Below, one piece after another: positions 1 to 6,507 of a stretch of DNA of 7,819 nt. The DNA lies in assembly GCA_007118075.1 (NCBI GenBank), contig SKSH01000127.1, forward strand, positions 1 through 7,819, written 5' to 3'. Position 1 is the first letter of the stretch. Each line of letters starts with the position of its first letter. Source of the DNA: Halobacteriales archaeon. GTDB lineage: Archaea > Halobacteriota > Halobacteria > Halobacteriales > SKSH01. The notes under the pieces were generated by a model. That model saw only the letters and a list, made by a program, of their open reading frames with translations, made no database searches and was not told where the DNA came from. The position numbers were made by a program, and so were the translations under genes.

Positions 1-2
1 GG

Positions 3-188
3 GTCGCCGAGGAACTCGGCAAACCGTTCCGGCCGAAGGCGCTCAGATTCGTCGATGCATTCCCGATGACCCAAAGTGGCAAGATCGTCAGACGGGCCAT
101 CGTGGCTGCACACCGTGACGAACCACCTGGCGACTTGAGCAGCATCGAGAATCCGGAGGCAATCGAGGCCATCAAGGCCGCCAAGTGA
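3..188 (+). CDS. Acetyl/acyl-CoA synthetase (AMP-forming), C-terminal end only
   Basis: Only the last 61 codons are present; the gene enters from the left edge and stops with TGA at 186-188. The visible peptide carries the C-terminal adenylate-forming motif PMTQSGKIVRR (visible residues 21-31, K27 at nt 81-83). This matches the A10 motif (P-x-T-x-S-G-K-I-x-R-R) of the acetyl-CoA synthetase branch of the ANL superfamily. In that family the lysine completes adenylation of the carboxylate and is the usual site of regulatory acetylation. The tail GDLSSIENPEAIEAIK resembles the end of haloarchaeal acetate/acyl-CoA synthetases. The expected reaction is ATP plus acetate or another short acid plus CoA giving acyl-CoA, AMP and PPi, in the cytoplasm. 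The substrate cannot be read from this fragment, so no gene symbol is given. Confidence 0.88.
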   Translation, partial: VAEELGKPFRPKALRFVDAFPMTQSGKIVRRAIVAAHRDEPPGDLSSIENPEAIEAIKAAK

Positions 189-192
189 ACCT

Positions 193-205
193 CTCGCCAC
201 GCGAG
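193..205. terminator. Small hairpin between convergent genes, possible terminator
   Basis: CTCGC, a 3-nt loop (CAC) and GCGAG form a perfect 5-bp stem, extended by one T-G wobble pair. It sits in the 26-nt gap between the synthetase stop and the 3' end of the convergent membrane-protein gene. There is no T tract on either strand, and archaeal terminators normally depend on T-rich DNA more than on a stem, so this is a weak call. Confidence 0.25.
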
Positions 206-214
206 GAAGATGGT

Positions 215-592
215 TCAGGAGTGTTGCCAAGCGTAGGTACCGGTGACGGCGATGATGCCGAGACCGACCACCACGGTGAGTGCCTGTGAGACAGCTGCGA
301 TCGGTCGCTCAACGTCGTCTCCTGCGATGAGGTCGATCACATCGGGTATCCCCATGAGAGAGCCCAGGACGAGGAAGAACGAGACCAATCCGATCCCGAT
401 GACCGAGAGATTCTGCCGACCTGGTCGACGGCCGACGAGTGCCAGAATCGCAATCATCATCCCGAATAACGACGGGATCAACGCCGTCACGCTTGCGAAG
501 TCGGTCAGGATGTATGCGCCCAATCCGATCAGAACGAGTAACACTCCACCAATCAGGCTCGCTATGAGAACCCGCGTTGCATCCAGTGCCAT
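215..592 (-). CDS. Small four-helix membrane protein, unknown function
   Basis: The 125-residue product is almost entirely hydrophobic. I see four likely membrane segments at about residues 7-29, 33-53, 61-81 and 97-118. A basic loop (RRPGRQ, 55-60) separates segments 2 and 3, and an acidic loop (AGDDVERP, 90-97) separates 3 and 4. The basic loop suggests the segment 2-3 side is cytoplasmic. No catalytic or ligand-binding motif is visible and I do not recognise a named family; it looks like a conserved haloarchaeal membrane protein of unknown role. The ATG at 592 lies just before the first helix. Its 3' end faces the synthetase gene, and it is divergent from the small gene at 658 across 65 nt. 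No clear Shine-Dalgarno or TATA box was found upstream, so the start is the best available rather than proven. Confidence 0.7.
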   Translation of the reverse strand: MALDATRVLIASLIGGVLLVLIGLGAYILTDFASVTALIPSLFGMMIAILALVGRRPGRQNLSVIGIGLVSFFLVLGSLMGIPDVIDLIAGDDVERPIAAVSQALTVVVGLGIIAVTGTYAWQHS

Positions 593-657
593 AGGAAACC
601 AATCTAGCCCAGGTCCTTGGTAATCACGCTTCGATTCAGAAGTGGTATGCCCTGCTG

Positions 658-897
658 ATGAGCATGCACCGATATCCCTCGATCATGGACCTTCATCCCA
701 GTACCTGGACCGATGAACAGAAGGCCATCGCCGTGGCGGTGGTGGTCATCGCCATCATGAGCATCGCAGGCACCCTCTTGGATATCTCCTTTGGGGCGAG
801 GTCGGTCATCGCGGTCTTCGCCGGCCTCATCGCCCTCGTCATCACCAGCTATCTGCTCACCGGTTCGTTACTCCCACCAGAGGAACAGCCGGATTGA
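658..897 (+). CDS. Small two-helix membrane protein, unknown function
   Basis: The 79-residue product has two probable membrane helices, at about residues 22-42 and 48-68, joined by a very short loop (DISFGAR), so it is a helical hairpin. The soluble ends are a roughly 20-residue N terminus and an acidic tail (PPEEQPD). I recognise no family. The N terminus is uncertain: ATG codons at 658, 664 and 685 are all in frame. The last would give MDLHPSTWTDEQ, an N terminus more typical of small haloarchaeal membrane proteins. No ribosome-binding site clearly picks one. The gene ends 6 nt from the stop of dnaJ on the other strand, so read-through in either direction would be antisense to the neighbour. 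It could be a housekeeping membrane peptide; function cannot be inferred. Confidence 0.6.
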   Translation: MSMHRYPSIMDLHPSTWTDEQKAIAVAVVVIAIMSIAGTLLDISFGARSVIAVFAGLIALVITSYLLTGSLLPPEEQPD

Positions 898-903
898 AAC
901 CGG

Positions 904-2049
904 TCAGAATGAGCCTCGTATCCGATCGAAGAGTGATTCATCGATATCGAGATCCTCATCACTCGCATCCGCAAGGGCCTCGATGGCCTCTCGCTGTGCC
1001 TCGGTGAGTTCTTCGGGGACCTTCACCGTGGCTTCCACGAGGAGATCTCCGCGACCACGACGGTTCAACCGTGGCATCCCTCGCCCTTCGAGCCGGAACC
1101 GGTCACCGGGTTGGGTACCAGCCGGGATGCGGAGTTCGACCGTCCCATCAAGCGTCTCTACCGTGATCCGGTCACCGAGGACGGCTTGCGGATAACTCAA
1201 CTCTATCTCGCGAAGGAGGTTGTCACCCAACCGGTCGAAATTGGGATGCGCCGCCACTCTGACATCGATGAGAAGGTCGCCATTTGGGCCACCATTTGAA
1301 CCCGGTGCACCCTCACCCTCCATGCGGAGAGTCTGCCCATCGCTGATCCCCGCTGGAACATCCACCTCAAGGGTGTGGCTCGCCTCGACGATCCCTTCTC
1401 CGTCACAATCCTCACACGGCTCACTGTAGAGCGTACCCTCACCAGCACACCGACGGCACTGCTCCGTCTGTTGAACCCGGCCAAAAGCAGAGCGTTGGAT
1501 TCGCGTGACCTGCCCGTGGCCATCGCATTCAGGACAGGTTCGAGCGGTGGCGTCTGGGGGATGTCCGCTCCCATCGCAGCTATCACATCGTTCTGGTCGC
1601 CTGATCGTCACCCGCTTGGTCACCCCATCAAAGGCCGCATCCAGATCGATCGTCATCGAGGTGCGCAGATCGCGGCCCTTTTGCGGTCGAGACCGACCAC
1701 TGCTTTGGCGGTTGAAGAACTGATCGAAGATCGATCCGAATGGATCACCACCGAAGCCACCACCGAACGGATTACCGCCGTGAGCGCCTCCCCGTGCACC
1801 GTTGTCTGTGGCGCCGTGTTTGTCCGCCTGTATGTACCGGTCGTGACCGAGCTGGTCGTAGAGTTGGCGTTGTTCCTCGTCGGTCAACACCTCCTTGGCC
1901 TTCTTAGCCTGCTTGAACTTCTCTTCGGCATCTGGGTCGTCGCTCACGTCCGGGTGAAACCGAGCCGCCTGCTTGCGGAACGCCTTGTTTATCTCCTCCT
2001 CGGACGCATCGCGGTTGACACCCAACACGTCGTAGAAGTCCTCGGCCAT
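904..2049 (-). CDS. dnaJ: Chaperone DnaJ (Hsp40, type I)
   Basis: DnaJ delivers unfolded clients to DnaK and stimulates its ATPase. All four parts of a type I Hsp40 are present in 381 residues, a normal length. The J domain (about 4-70) has the essential HPD at 32-34. A Gly/Phe-rich region spans about 83-113. The zinc-binding region has four CxxCxGxG motifs, at 155-162 (CDSCDGSG), 172-179 (CPECDGHG), 198-205 (CRRCAGEG) and 212-219 (CEDCDGEG). The C-terminal substrate-binding beta domains follow, including VDVPAGISDGQTLRMEGEG (229-247), and the protein ends in an acidic tail. No key residue is missing. The ATG at 2049 is preceded by AGGTGG, 6 nt upstream. The gene follows dnaK on the same strand after 49 nt with no obvious promoter of its own, so it is most likely co-transcribed with dnaK. 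Confidence 0.98.
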   Translation of the reverse strand: MAEDFYDVLGVNRDASEEEINKAFRKQAARFHPDVSDDPDAEEKFKQAKKAKEVLTDEEQRQLYDQLGHDRYIQADKHGATDNGARGGAHGGNPFGGGFGGDPFGSIFDQFFNRQSSGRSRPQKGRDLRTSMTIDLDAAFDGVTKRVTIRRPERCDSCDGSGHPPDATARTCPECDGHGQVTRIQRSAFGRVQQTEQCRRCAGEGTLYSEPCEDCDGEGIVEASHTLEVDVPAGISDGQTLRMEGEGAPGSNGGPNGDLLIDVRVAAHPNFDRLGDNLLREIELSYPQAVLGDRITVETLDGTVELRIPAGTQPGDRFRLEGRGMPRLNRRGRGDLLVEATVKVPEELTEAQREAIEALADASDEDLDIDESLFDRIRGSF

Positions 2050-2055
2050 TCTATG

Positions 2056-2061
2056 CCACCT
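2056..2061 (-). promoter_or_regulatory. Shine-Dalgarno site of dnaJ
   Basis: On the minus strand AGGTGG lies 6 nt before the dnaJ ATG. AGGTG matches part of the anti-Shine-Dalgarno complement GGAGGTGATC. This is what is expected for an internal operon gene, whereas dnaK just upstream looks leaderless. It supports the start chosen for dnaJ. Confidence 0.6.
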
Positions 2062-2098
2062 GTAATCTGTCGGGATACTTCAAGGGTCTGGGCTGTGT

Positions 2099-3973
2099 TT
2101 AATTGTCTTCAGCGGTGTCGTCATCCTCAACGTCCTCGAAATCGGCGTCGACGACATCCTCTTCATCCTCTGCATCGGCCGCTCCGGTGCCACCACCGGC
2201 ACCAGCAGCTGCAGCCTGTTGTTGCATCTGCTCCTCATAGAGCCGTTTGCCGATCTCCTGGAGTGACTCGGTGAGTGTCTCCATCCCCGCCTCGAGTTCC
2301 TCGGCGGTCGCATCCTCGTCTTCGACAATCTCCTCGAGATCAGCCATCGCCGACTCGATCTCCGATGCCAGCTCGTCATCGACGTTTTCATCATTCTCCT
2401 CGAGGAGGTTCTCAGCACGACGGAGCGTCGACTCGGCCTCGTTCCGTGCCTCAATCCGTTCGCGTCGAAGCTGGTCCTCTTCAGCGTGCTCTTCTGCCTC
2501 TTGTTTCATCTGGTCGATCTCATCATCGGAGAGCCCGGTCCCGCCCTCGATGGTGATCTCCTCAGACTCACCGCTACCTTGATCCTCTGCGGCCACATTG
2601 ACGATGCCGTTTTGGTCGATCGAGAAGGACACCTCGATCTGTGGCATCCCAGCCGGTGCCGGAGCGATCCCTGAGAGCATGAATGCCCCGAGCAACTCGT
2701 TCTTCTCGGCGATCTCCCGCTCACCCTGGAAGACTCGAACCTGTACCGAGGTCTGACCGTCTTGGGCGGTCGTGAAGATCTTGCTCTCCTCGGTGGGGAT
2801 GGTGGTATTGCGCTCGATGAGGCGTTCGAAGAGGCCTCCTTTCACCTCGATACCGAGCGAGAGTGGGGTCACATCGAGCAGGACGATGTCGTCGACATCG
2901 CCGGCGAGGACTCCACCCTGGATGGCTGCCCCAAGGGCCACCGCCTCATCTGGATTGACGTTCTTTTTCGGTGTCTGGCCGGTGAGTTCTTCGACCTGTG
3001 TTTGCACCTGCGGCATGCGCGTCGAGCCACCGACAAGTATCACCTCGTCGATATCGTCCGGATCGTAGCCGGCGTCTTCGAGTGCCTGCTGAGTCGGACC
3101 GACGGTGCGCTCGACCAGGTCCTCCGTCAACGATTCGAACTTAGCCCGGGATAATCGTTCTTCGAGGTGTAATGGACCAGAGTCTGTCGCAGAGATGTAC
3201 GGGAGGTTGATCTCCGTCTCCTTGCGGCTTGAGAGCTCGATCTTCGCCTCTTCTGCGGCATCCTTCAGCCGTTGAAGCGCCTGTCGATCCTCTCGGAGAT
3301 CGACCCCGTTTGCATCCTTGAATCCGTCAGCGAGCCATTCGACGATGGCGTCGTCCCAGTCATCGCCACCGAGGTCGTTGTCACCGTTCGTTGCGACAAC
3401 CTCGTACACCCCACCACCGAGGTCGAGAATCGAGACGTCGAACGTCCCACCACCGAGATCGAACACGAGGACCGTCTGGTCTGAGTCGTCATCGAGGCCG
3501 TACGCCATCGATGCGGCGGTCGGCTCGTTGATGATCCGTTCGACCGTGAAGCCGGCGATCTCCCCAGCGTCCTTAGTCGCCTGGCGCTGGCGGTCGTTGA
3601 AGTACGCAGGGACGGTGATCACCGCCCGCTCGACCTCATCGCCGAGGTAATCCTCTGCATCCCGCTTGATCTTCTGGAGGGTCATCGCCGAGATCTCCTG
3701 TGGGGTATAATCGGTATCGCCAATCTCAACGGTGTAGTCATCTTCACCCATATGCCGCTTGATCGAAGCGATCGTCCGTTCGGGGTTCTGAATCGCCTGA
3801 TTTTTCGCCGGTTTACCAACCAGTCGCTCACCGTCTTCGGTGAAGGCTACCACCGATGGGGTAGTCCGATCACCCTCAGCGTTGACGATGATCTCGGGTT
3901 CGCTACCTTCCATCACGGCGAACGCGCTATTCGTCGTCCCTAAATCAATCCCGAGAATCTTGTTGCTCGTCAT
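2099..3973 (-). CDS. dnaK: Chaperone DnaK (Hsp70)
   Basis: This is the ATP-driven folding chaperone that binds exposed hydrophobic peptides in the cytosol, assisted by DnaJ and GrpE. The 624-residue length is typical of haloarchaeal DnaK. The nucleotide-binding domain carries phosphate motif 1 IDLGTTNS (9-16), phosphate motif 2 FDLGGGTFDVS (171-181) and the adenosine motif VILVGGSTRMP (311-321). The hydrophobic interdomain linker with VLLDVTPLSLGIE (364-376) follows, then the beta-sandwich substrate domain. A highly charged helical lid runs from about 482 to 582, followed by an Ala/Gly-rich stretch and a very acidic tail (about 600-624). After IKRHMG (71-76) the chain goes quickly to PQEISA (91-96), lacking the roughly 24-residue insertion seen there in proteobacterial DnaK. 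This is the shorter form known from Gram-positive bacteria and archaea. The ATG sits about 25 nt from a TATA-like box. grpE is not adjacent. Confidence 0.98.
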   Translation of the reverse strand: MTSNKILGIDLGTTNSAFAVMEGSEPEIIVNAEGDRTTPSVVAFTEDGERLVGKPAKNQAIQNPERTIASIKRHMGEDDYTVEIGDTDYTPQEISAMTLQKIKRDAEDYLGDEVERAVITVPAYFNDRQRQATKDAGEIAGFTVERIINEPTAASMAYGLDDDSDQTVLVFDLGGGTFDVSILDLGGGVYEVVATNGDNDLGGDDWDDAIVEWLADGFKDANGVDLREDRQALQRLKDAAEEAKIELSSRKETEINLPYISATDSGPLHLEERLSRAKFESLTEDLVERTVGPTQQALEDAGYDPDDIDEVILVGGSTRMPQVQTQVEELTGQTPKKNVNPDEAVALGAAIQGGVLAGDVDDIVLLDVTPLSLGIEVKGGLFERLIERNTTIPTEESKIFTTAQDGQTSVQVRVFQGEREIAEKNELLGAFMLSGIAPAPAGMPQIEVSFSIDQNGIVNVAAEDQGSGESEEITIEGGTGLSDDEIDQMKQEAEEHAEEDQLRRERIEARNEAESTLRRAENLLEENDENVDDELASEIESAMADLEEIVEDEDATAEELEAGMETLTESLQEIGKRLYEEQMQQQAAAAGAGGGTGAADAEDEEDVVDADFEDVEDDDTAEDN

Positions 3974-3997
3974 CGGAGAGATAGTAACGTCTTGCGA

Positions 3998-4005
3998 TTT
4001 TTAAA
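3998..4005 (-). promoter_or_regulatory. TATA box of the dnaK-dnaJ operon
   Basis: On the minus strand TTTAAAAA is centred about 28 nt upstream of the dnaK ATG. With the usual archaeal spacing of about 25 nt, transcription would start at or within a few bases of the ATG at 3973. No Shine-Dalgarno sequence lies in between, which fits a leaderless mRNA. The box lies in the 67-nt gap after the upstream pilin-like gene, so dnaK can be expressed independently of it. The mapping is predicted from sequence only. Confidence 0.6.
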
Positions 4006-4027
4006 GTCTGCTACCGCAACCGGTCGT

Positions 4028-4038
4028 CGAAACGTTCG
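4028..4038. promoter_or_regulatory. CGAA-N3-TTCG inverted repeat upstream of the dnaK TATA box
   Basis: CGAAACGTTCG contains the arms CGAA and TTCG and a central AACGTT palindrome. It is about 23 bp upstream of the dnaK TATA box and just past the stop codon of the upstream gene. Haloarchaeal heat-shock promoters are known to depend on elements flanking the TATA box, so this could be a regulator-binding site. Short palindromes rich in CG are common in GC-rich DNA, so confidence is low. Confidence 0.2.
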
Positions 4039-4040
4039 CC

Positions 4041-5855
4041 TCAGGGGCTATCGACGGCGAGACCGTGCTCCGAGACGTAAAGATACTCCAGTCGGGGCAC
4101 GGTCGGGGCGACCGGAAACTCCTGATCCTCCAGCGCGAGGTCGTAGTGGATCTCACCACTTTGGTCGACCGTCAGATCGCCGGTGACCACTGCACCGAAG
4201 AGGTGCGCCTGCTTGATGTAGAAGAAACCGGGACCGTACTGGCCGGCCGGCGCGTAGATGACACCGGTGACAACCGTATCCTGCGGGCCGCCCACCCCGC
4301 CGGTGAACGTATCGGTCCCGTAAATTCGCAGCTGCGAGGCGTTGTCGTTCGGCGTGGTTACCTCGGCACCCCTGTCGACATAGAGAGTCCACTCCGTGCT
4401 CGGGACGTGATCCTCGGCACCGGTGATCCCGTCATTGAAGACCTTCTCGCGCCCCTCGACGTAGACGTGAACCGTGCCCGTCCCCTCGACGGTCACGTCG
4501 GCACGCTGTTCGATACCGATCCAGTCACGGACCCCGATGTGGATGTCGCCATCGGTGGTGTCGAGGACGATCTCGTCGTTGCGATCAACGTGCATCGTCT
4601 CGAGGTAGTAGCTACCGGCCTCGAGGGTCTGGCGACCGTTGAACGAGAGCTCATCATCGTCGATGACGGCCGGAGCGGCCTCGTTATCGTTCTCCAGACG
4701 GAGCGATCGGACCTCGTCTATCACGAAGCCGGTGATCGGTGGGATGCTCGGCACCCCGGTGATCTGCCGGTCCGTGCCCGTGACCGTGCCGTGGTTCTCG
4801 AAGGATGTCGTCCAGGCGACGTCGCCGTCGACGCTGGCCGCGCCACTTGCGATCTCAAAGCGATCGCCGGTGTAGACATCCCCGGCGATCTCCGCATTGC
4901 CCCACATGAGGACGTCACCGACTGCCTGGACCGACCCCTCTCGAGTGTCCCGTTCGCCGGTGGTCGAGTTATAGCTCGTGACGTACGCACCGGTCCCATG
5001 GAGTGATATGTCCCCCGGGGCTGCAGTCGCGATAATACCGCTTCGGAGGGAGAACGCTGTGGGGACCGCGATGAACTCGGCATGGACGATTTGCTCGTCG
5101 TGATCGTACCCGACGACAGCGTCGAGGTCGTCCTCGAGGTACTTCCCCCAGGCGAGGTAGTACTCGCTTTGAACGGTGATCGAGACCGTCGTGTCGTTCA
5201 CCCGGTTGGTGAGCCCCGCTGTCTCGTTGGGGAACGGGTGGACGGTCGTGTCGTGGCGGCTCACCTCCACATCGCCGTAGACACCCTCGCCGGAGGCAAC
5301 GCCGATGACCGACAGCGAGAGGGTCCCCTGTCGGAACTGGATGTCCGGTCGCGAGACCATCACCGACCCCGAACCGTCGCCTCGCCAGACACCACCACCC
5401 TGGTAGGCCACCGAGGAATCTGCCTCCTGATAGACGACCGCACCGAGCGATCGATTGGTCAGGACCGTCGTCTCATCGACGGACCCATTGATGAGGTCGA
5501 CCTGCTGGTGTTCGACACGAATCCACCCGCGCTCGGGGTTGACCGCGAGGTCGCCACTCACGCCCCTGAGGCCGAGGTCCACCTGTCGGGTGGTATTTTC
5601 CTGCAGTGTGACTCTCGCCTCGGTGTCCAGCTTGGTGAGTGCTTGCTCGGCCTGAGAGAACTCCGCATCCGACTGCTCACGATCAATAAGATCGACACCG
5701 ACGAGGAGGATGACGGCGATGCCGAGAATCACGATACCGAGCAACACTGCAAACGCCACGACCTCTGAGAGCCCTCGCTCGTCGGACCGGATGCCGGTCG
5801 CTTCCCGAGCGCTCCTTTCGGGGATGTGGTCGGTACGGAAATGTCGGTGATTCAT
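4041..5855 (-). CDS. Large pilin-like surface protein with beta-helix-like C-terminal region
   Basis: The 604-residue protein begins with a 28-residue charged leader, then RG|LSEVV and one long hydrophobic helix (about 29-57). This is the layout of a type IV pilin/archaellin class III signal, with probable cleavage after G28. The exported part has a beta-rich region to about 270. A region of short GDV/GN-spaced repeats follows (about 280-360, with GNAEIAGDVYTGD and ASVDGDV), recalling right-handed beta-helix or bactofilin-like folds. The end (about 435-575) carries TGVIYAP and GAVVTGD...IHYDLAL, a pattern I associate with DUF7305 in pilus-assembly proteins; the front recalls haloarchaeal DUF7289. 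Both names are from memory. Seven N-x-S/T sequons (N87, N123, N134, N210, N220, N296, N505) suit a glycosylated extracellular protein. It follows the pilin gene by 47 nt. A minor pilin or adhesin is plausible, but the role is unproven. Confidence 0.85.
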   Translation of the reverse strand: MNHRHFRTDHIPERSAREATGIRSDERGLSEVVAFAVLLGIVILGIAVILLVGVDLIDREQSDAEFSQAEQALTKLDTEARVTLQENTTRQVDLGLRGVSGDLAVNPERGWIRVEHQQVDLINGSVDETTVLTNRSLGAVVYQEADSSVAYQGGGVWRGDGSGSVMVSRPDIQFRQGTLSLSVIGVASGEGVYGDVEVSRHDTTVHPFPNETAGLTNRVNDTTVSITVQSEYYLAWGKYLEDDLDAVVGYDHDEQIVHAEFIAVPTAFSLRSGIIATAAPGDISLHGTGAYVTSYNSTTGERDTREGSVQAVGDVLMWGNAEIAGDVYTGDRFEIASGAASVDGDVAWTTSFENHGTVTGTDRQITGVPSIPPITGFVIDEVRSLRLENDNEAAPAVIDDDELSFNGRQTLEAGSYYLETMHVDRNDEIVLDTTDGDIHIGVRDWIGIEQRADVTVEGTGTVHVYVEGREKVFNDGITGAEDHVPSTEWTLYVDRGAEVTTPNDNASQLRIYGTDTFTGGVGGPQDTVVTGVIYAPAGQYGPGFFYIKQAHLFGAVVTGDLTVDQSGEIHYDLALEDQEFPVAPTVPRLEYLYVSEHGLAVDSP

Positions 5856-5876
5856 CGACGGTGGCGTGTCGGTGTG

Positions 5877-5883
5877 CTATACT
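5877..5883 (-). promoter_or_regulatory. Weak TATA-like box before the large pilin-like gene
   Basis: On the minus strand AGTATAG is centred about 25 nt upstream of the ATG at 5855, the spacing expected for a leaderless transcript. No Shine-Dalgarno sequence precedes that ATG. If real, the gene has its own start as well as possible read-through from the pilin gene 47 nt upstream. The match is short and could be chance. Confidence 0.3.
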
Positions 5884-5902
5884 CGAGAGGTGTCAGCTGG
5901 GG

Positions 5903-6298
5903 TCACGGGACCTCGTACGTCGTCAGTGTCGACGTGGTGTCGCTGTCGGAGTCCTCCCAGACGATTCGGACGGTATCCCCATCAGTGACTTCAGTAATCT
6001 CCCTCGTATCCCCGACTGACCAATCTTCATCTAGCTCCTTGTCGTCATCATTCCACTGGATGGTGATCTCATCACCTTCGAGCACATCACCCCCGTTGTG
6101 GGTGATGATGAGTGTGTCTCCATCTTGATCGAAGTCGAACGTTGCCTGTGGTGATTCCGCTGGATTGGATCCGAGTCCGAGGACGACGGCAGCGATGATC
6201 GCCGCCAGGATCACGGTCATCGCGATGAGGAGTGCGACGCCGACGACCGGCGATACCGCCCGATCGTCCCCGAACATGATTTGCAGCTTTTCTTTCAT
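5903..6298 (-). CDS. Archaeal type IV pilin (PilA-like, PF07790-type N terminus)
   Basis: This is a haloarchaeal pilin subunit. Counted from the ATG at 6298, the 131-residue precursor reads MKEKLQIMFGDDRA, then VSPVVGVALLIAMTVILAA. The RA|VSPVVG junction is the classical prepilin-peptidase (PibD) site, and the long hydrophobic segment is the assembly helix. The mature domain is small, very acidic and beta-rich, with the ITHNGGD motif common in these pilins. Pili of this group act in surface adhesion and biofilm formation. I chose ATG 6298 because relatives usually begin MK followed by about ten residues before DDRAVSP. An in-frame GTG at 6319 (138 aa) is possible, but the GGAGG before it is only 1 nt away. 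An ATG at 6277 is a third option. The large pilin-like gene follows by 47 nt. No pilus ATPase gene is in the window. Confidence 0.93.
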   Translation of the reverse strand: MKEKLQIMFGDDRAVSPVVGVALLIAMTVILAAIIAAVVLGLGSNPAESPQATFDFDQDGDTLIITHNGGDVLEGDEITIQWNDDDKELDEDWSVGDTREITEVTDGDTVRIVWEDSDSDTTSTLTTYEVP

Positions 6299-6319
6299 GT
6301 TTTGTATTGTATTTTCCAC

Positions 6320-6362
6320 ACCTCCGGCCGAAACCGGGGTCTATCCGCGGATTTCGGGAGGT
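6320..6362 (-). promoter_or_regulatory. Predicted hairpin in the pilin 5' leader that pairs with the GGAGGT site
   Basis: On the minus strand the arm ACCTCCCGAAA (6362-6352) is complementary to TTTCG-gcc-GGAGGT (6333-6320), with a 3-nt bulge and an 18-nt loop, giving 11 pairs. The 3' arm contains GGAGGT, the strongest Shine-Dalgarno-like sequence before the pilin. The loop side includes TCCGCGGA, an 8-bp perfect palindrome at 6344-6351. If the transcript starts near 6372, as the TATA box predicts, the whole hairpin lies in the leader and could block ribosome access. It remains unclear how this site serves any start: it is 1 nt from GTG 6319 and 22 nt from ATG 6298. Confidence 0.4.
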
Positions 6363-6394
6363 GACAGGCATGAGAACAAGTGTTTGAATGATTA

Positions 6395-6402
6395 GTATAA
6401 AG
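6395..6402 (-). promoter_or_regulatory. TATA box of the pilin gene
   Basis: On the minus strand CTTTATAC is a good archaeal TATA-like sequence. It predicts a transcription start near 6372 and therefore a leader of about 70 nt before the ATG at 6298, long for a haloarchaeon. A second, weaker candidate (TTTATGGG) lies at 6403-6410. Confidence 0.5.
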
Positions 6403-6507
6403 CCCATAAACAGTCAGGGATATTCATATAAAATAAATTGCCTTACTTTGAAAGTCATTTCCGGCTCGAAGACAATCAGGTATCCCCAGGAAAACAGCTA
6501 GCAGCAA

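Noticed and set aside
1375..2274. A 299-codon open frame on the plus strand
   Set aside because: It lies antisense to dnaJ and the dnaK 3' end, both certain genes. Long mirrored frames are expected in GC-rich DNA with strong codon bias, and the peptide shows no domain.
4065..5768. Two long plus-strand frames (313 and 228 codons)
   Set aside because: They are antisense to the large pilin-like gene, whose signal, helix and C-terminal motifs are clear. Their peptides are low-information Asp/Val/Arg-rich shadows.
4041..6319. Reading the two pilus-type genes as a complete pilus assembly locus
   Set aside because: No PilB-type ATPase, PilC-type membrane protein or prepilin peptidase is present, and the RecA-fold protein at 6691 lacks a P-loop and is not a secretion ATPase. 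The machinery must be encoded elsewhere.
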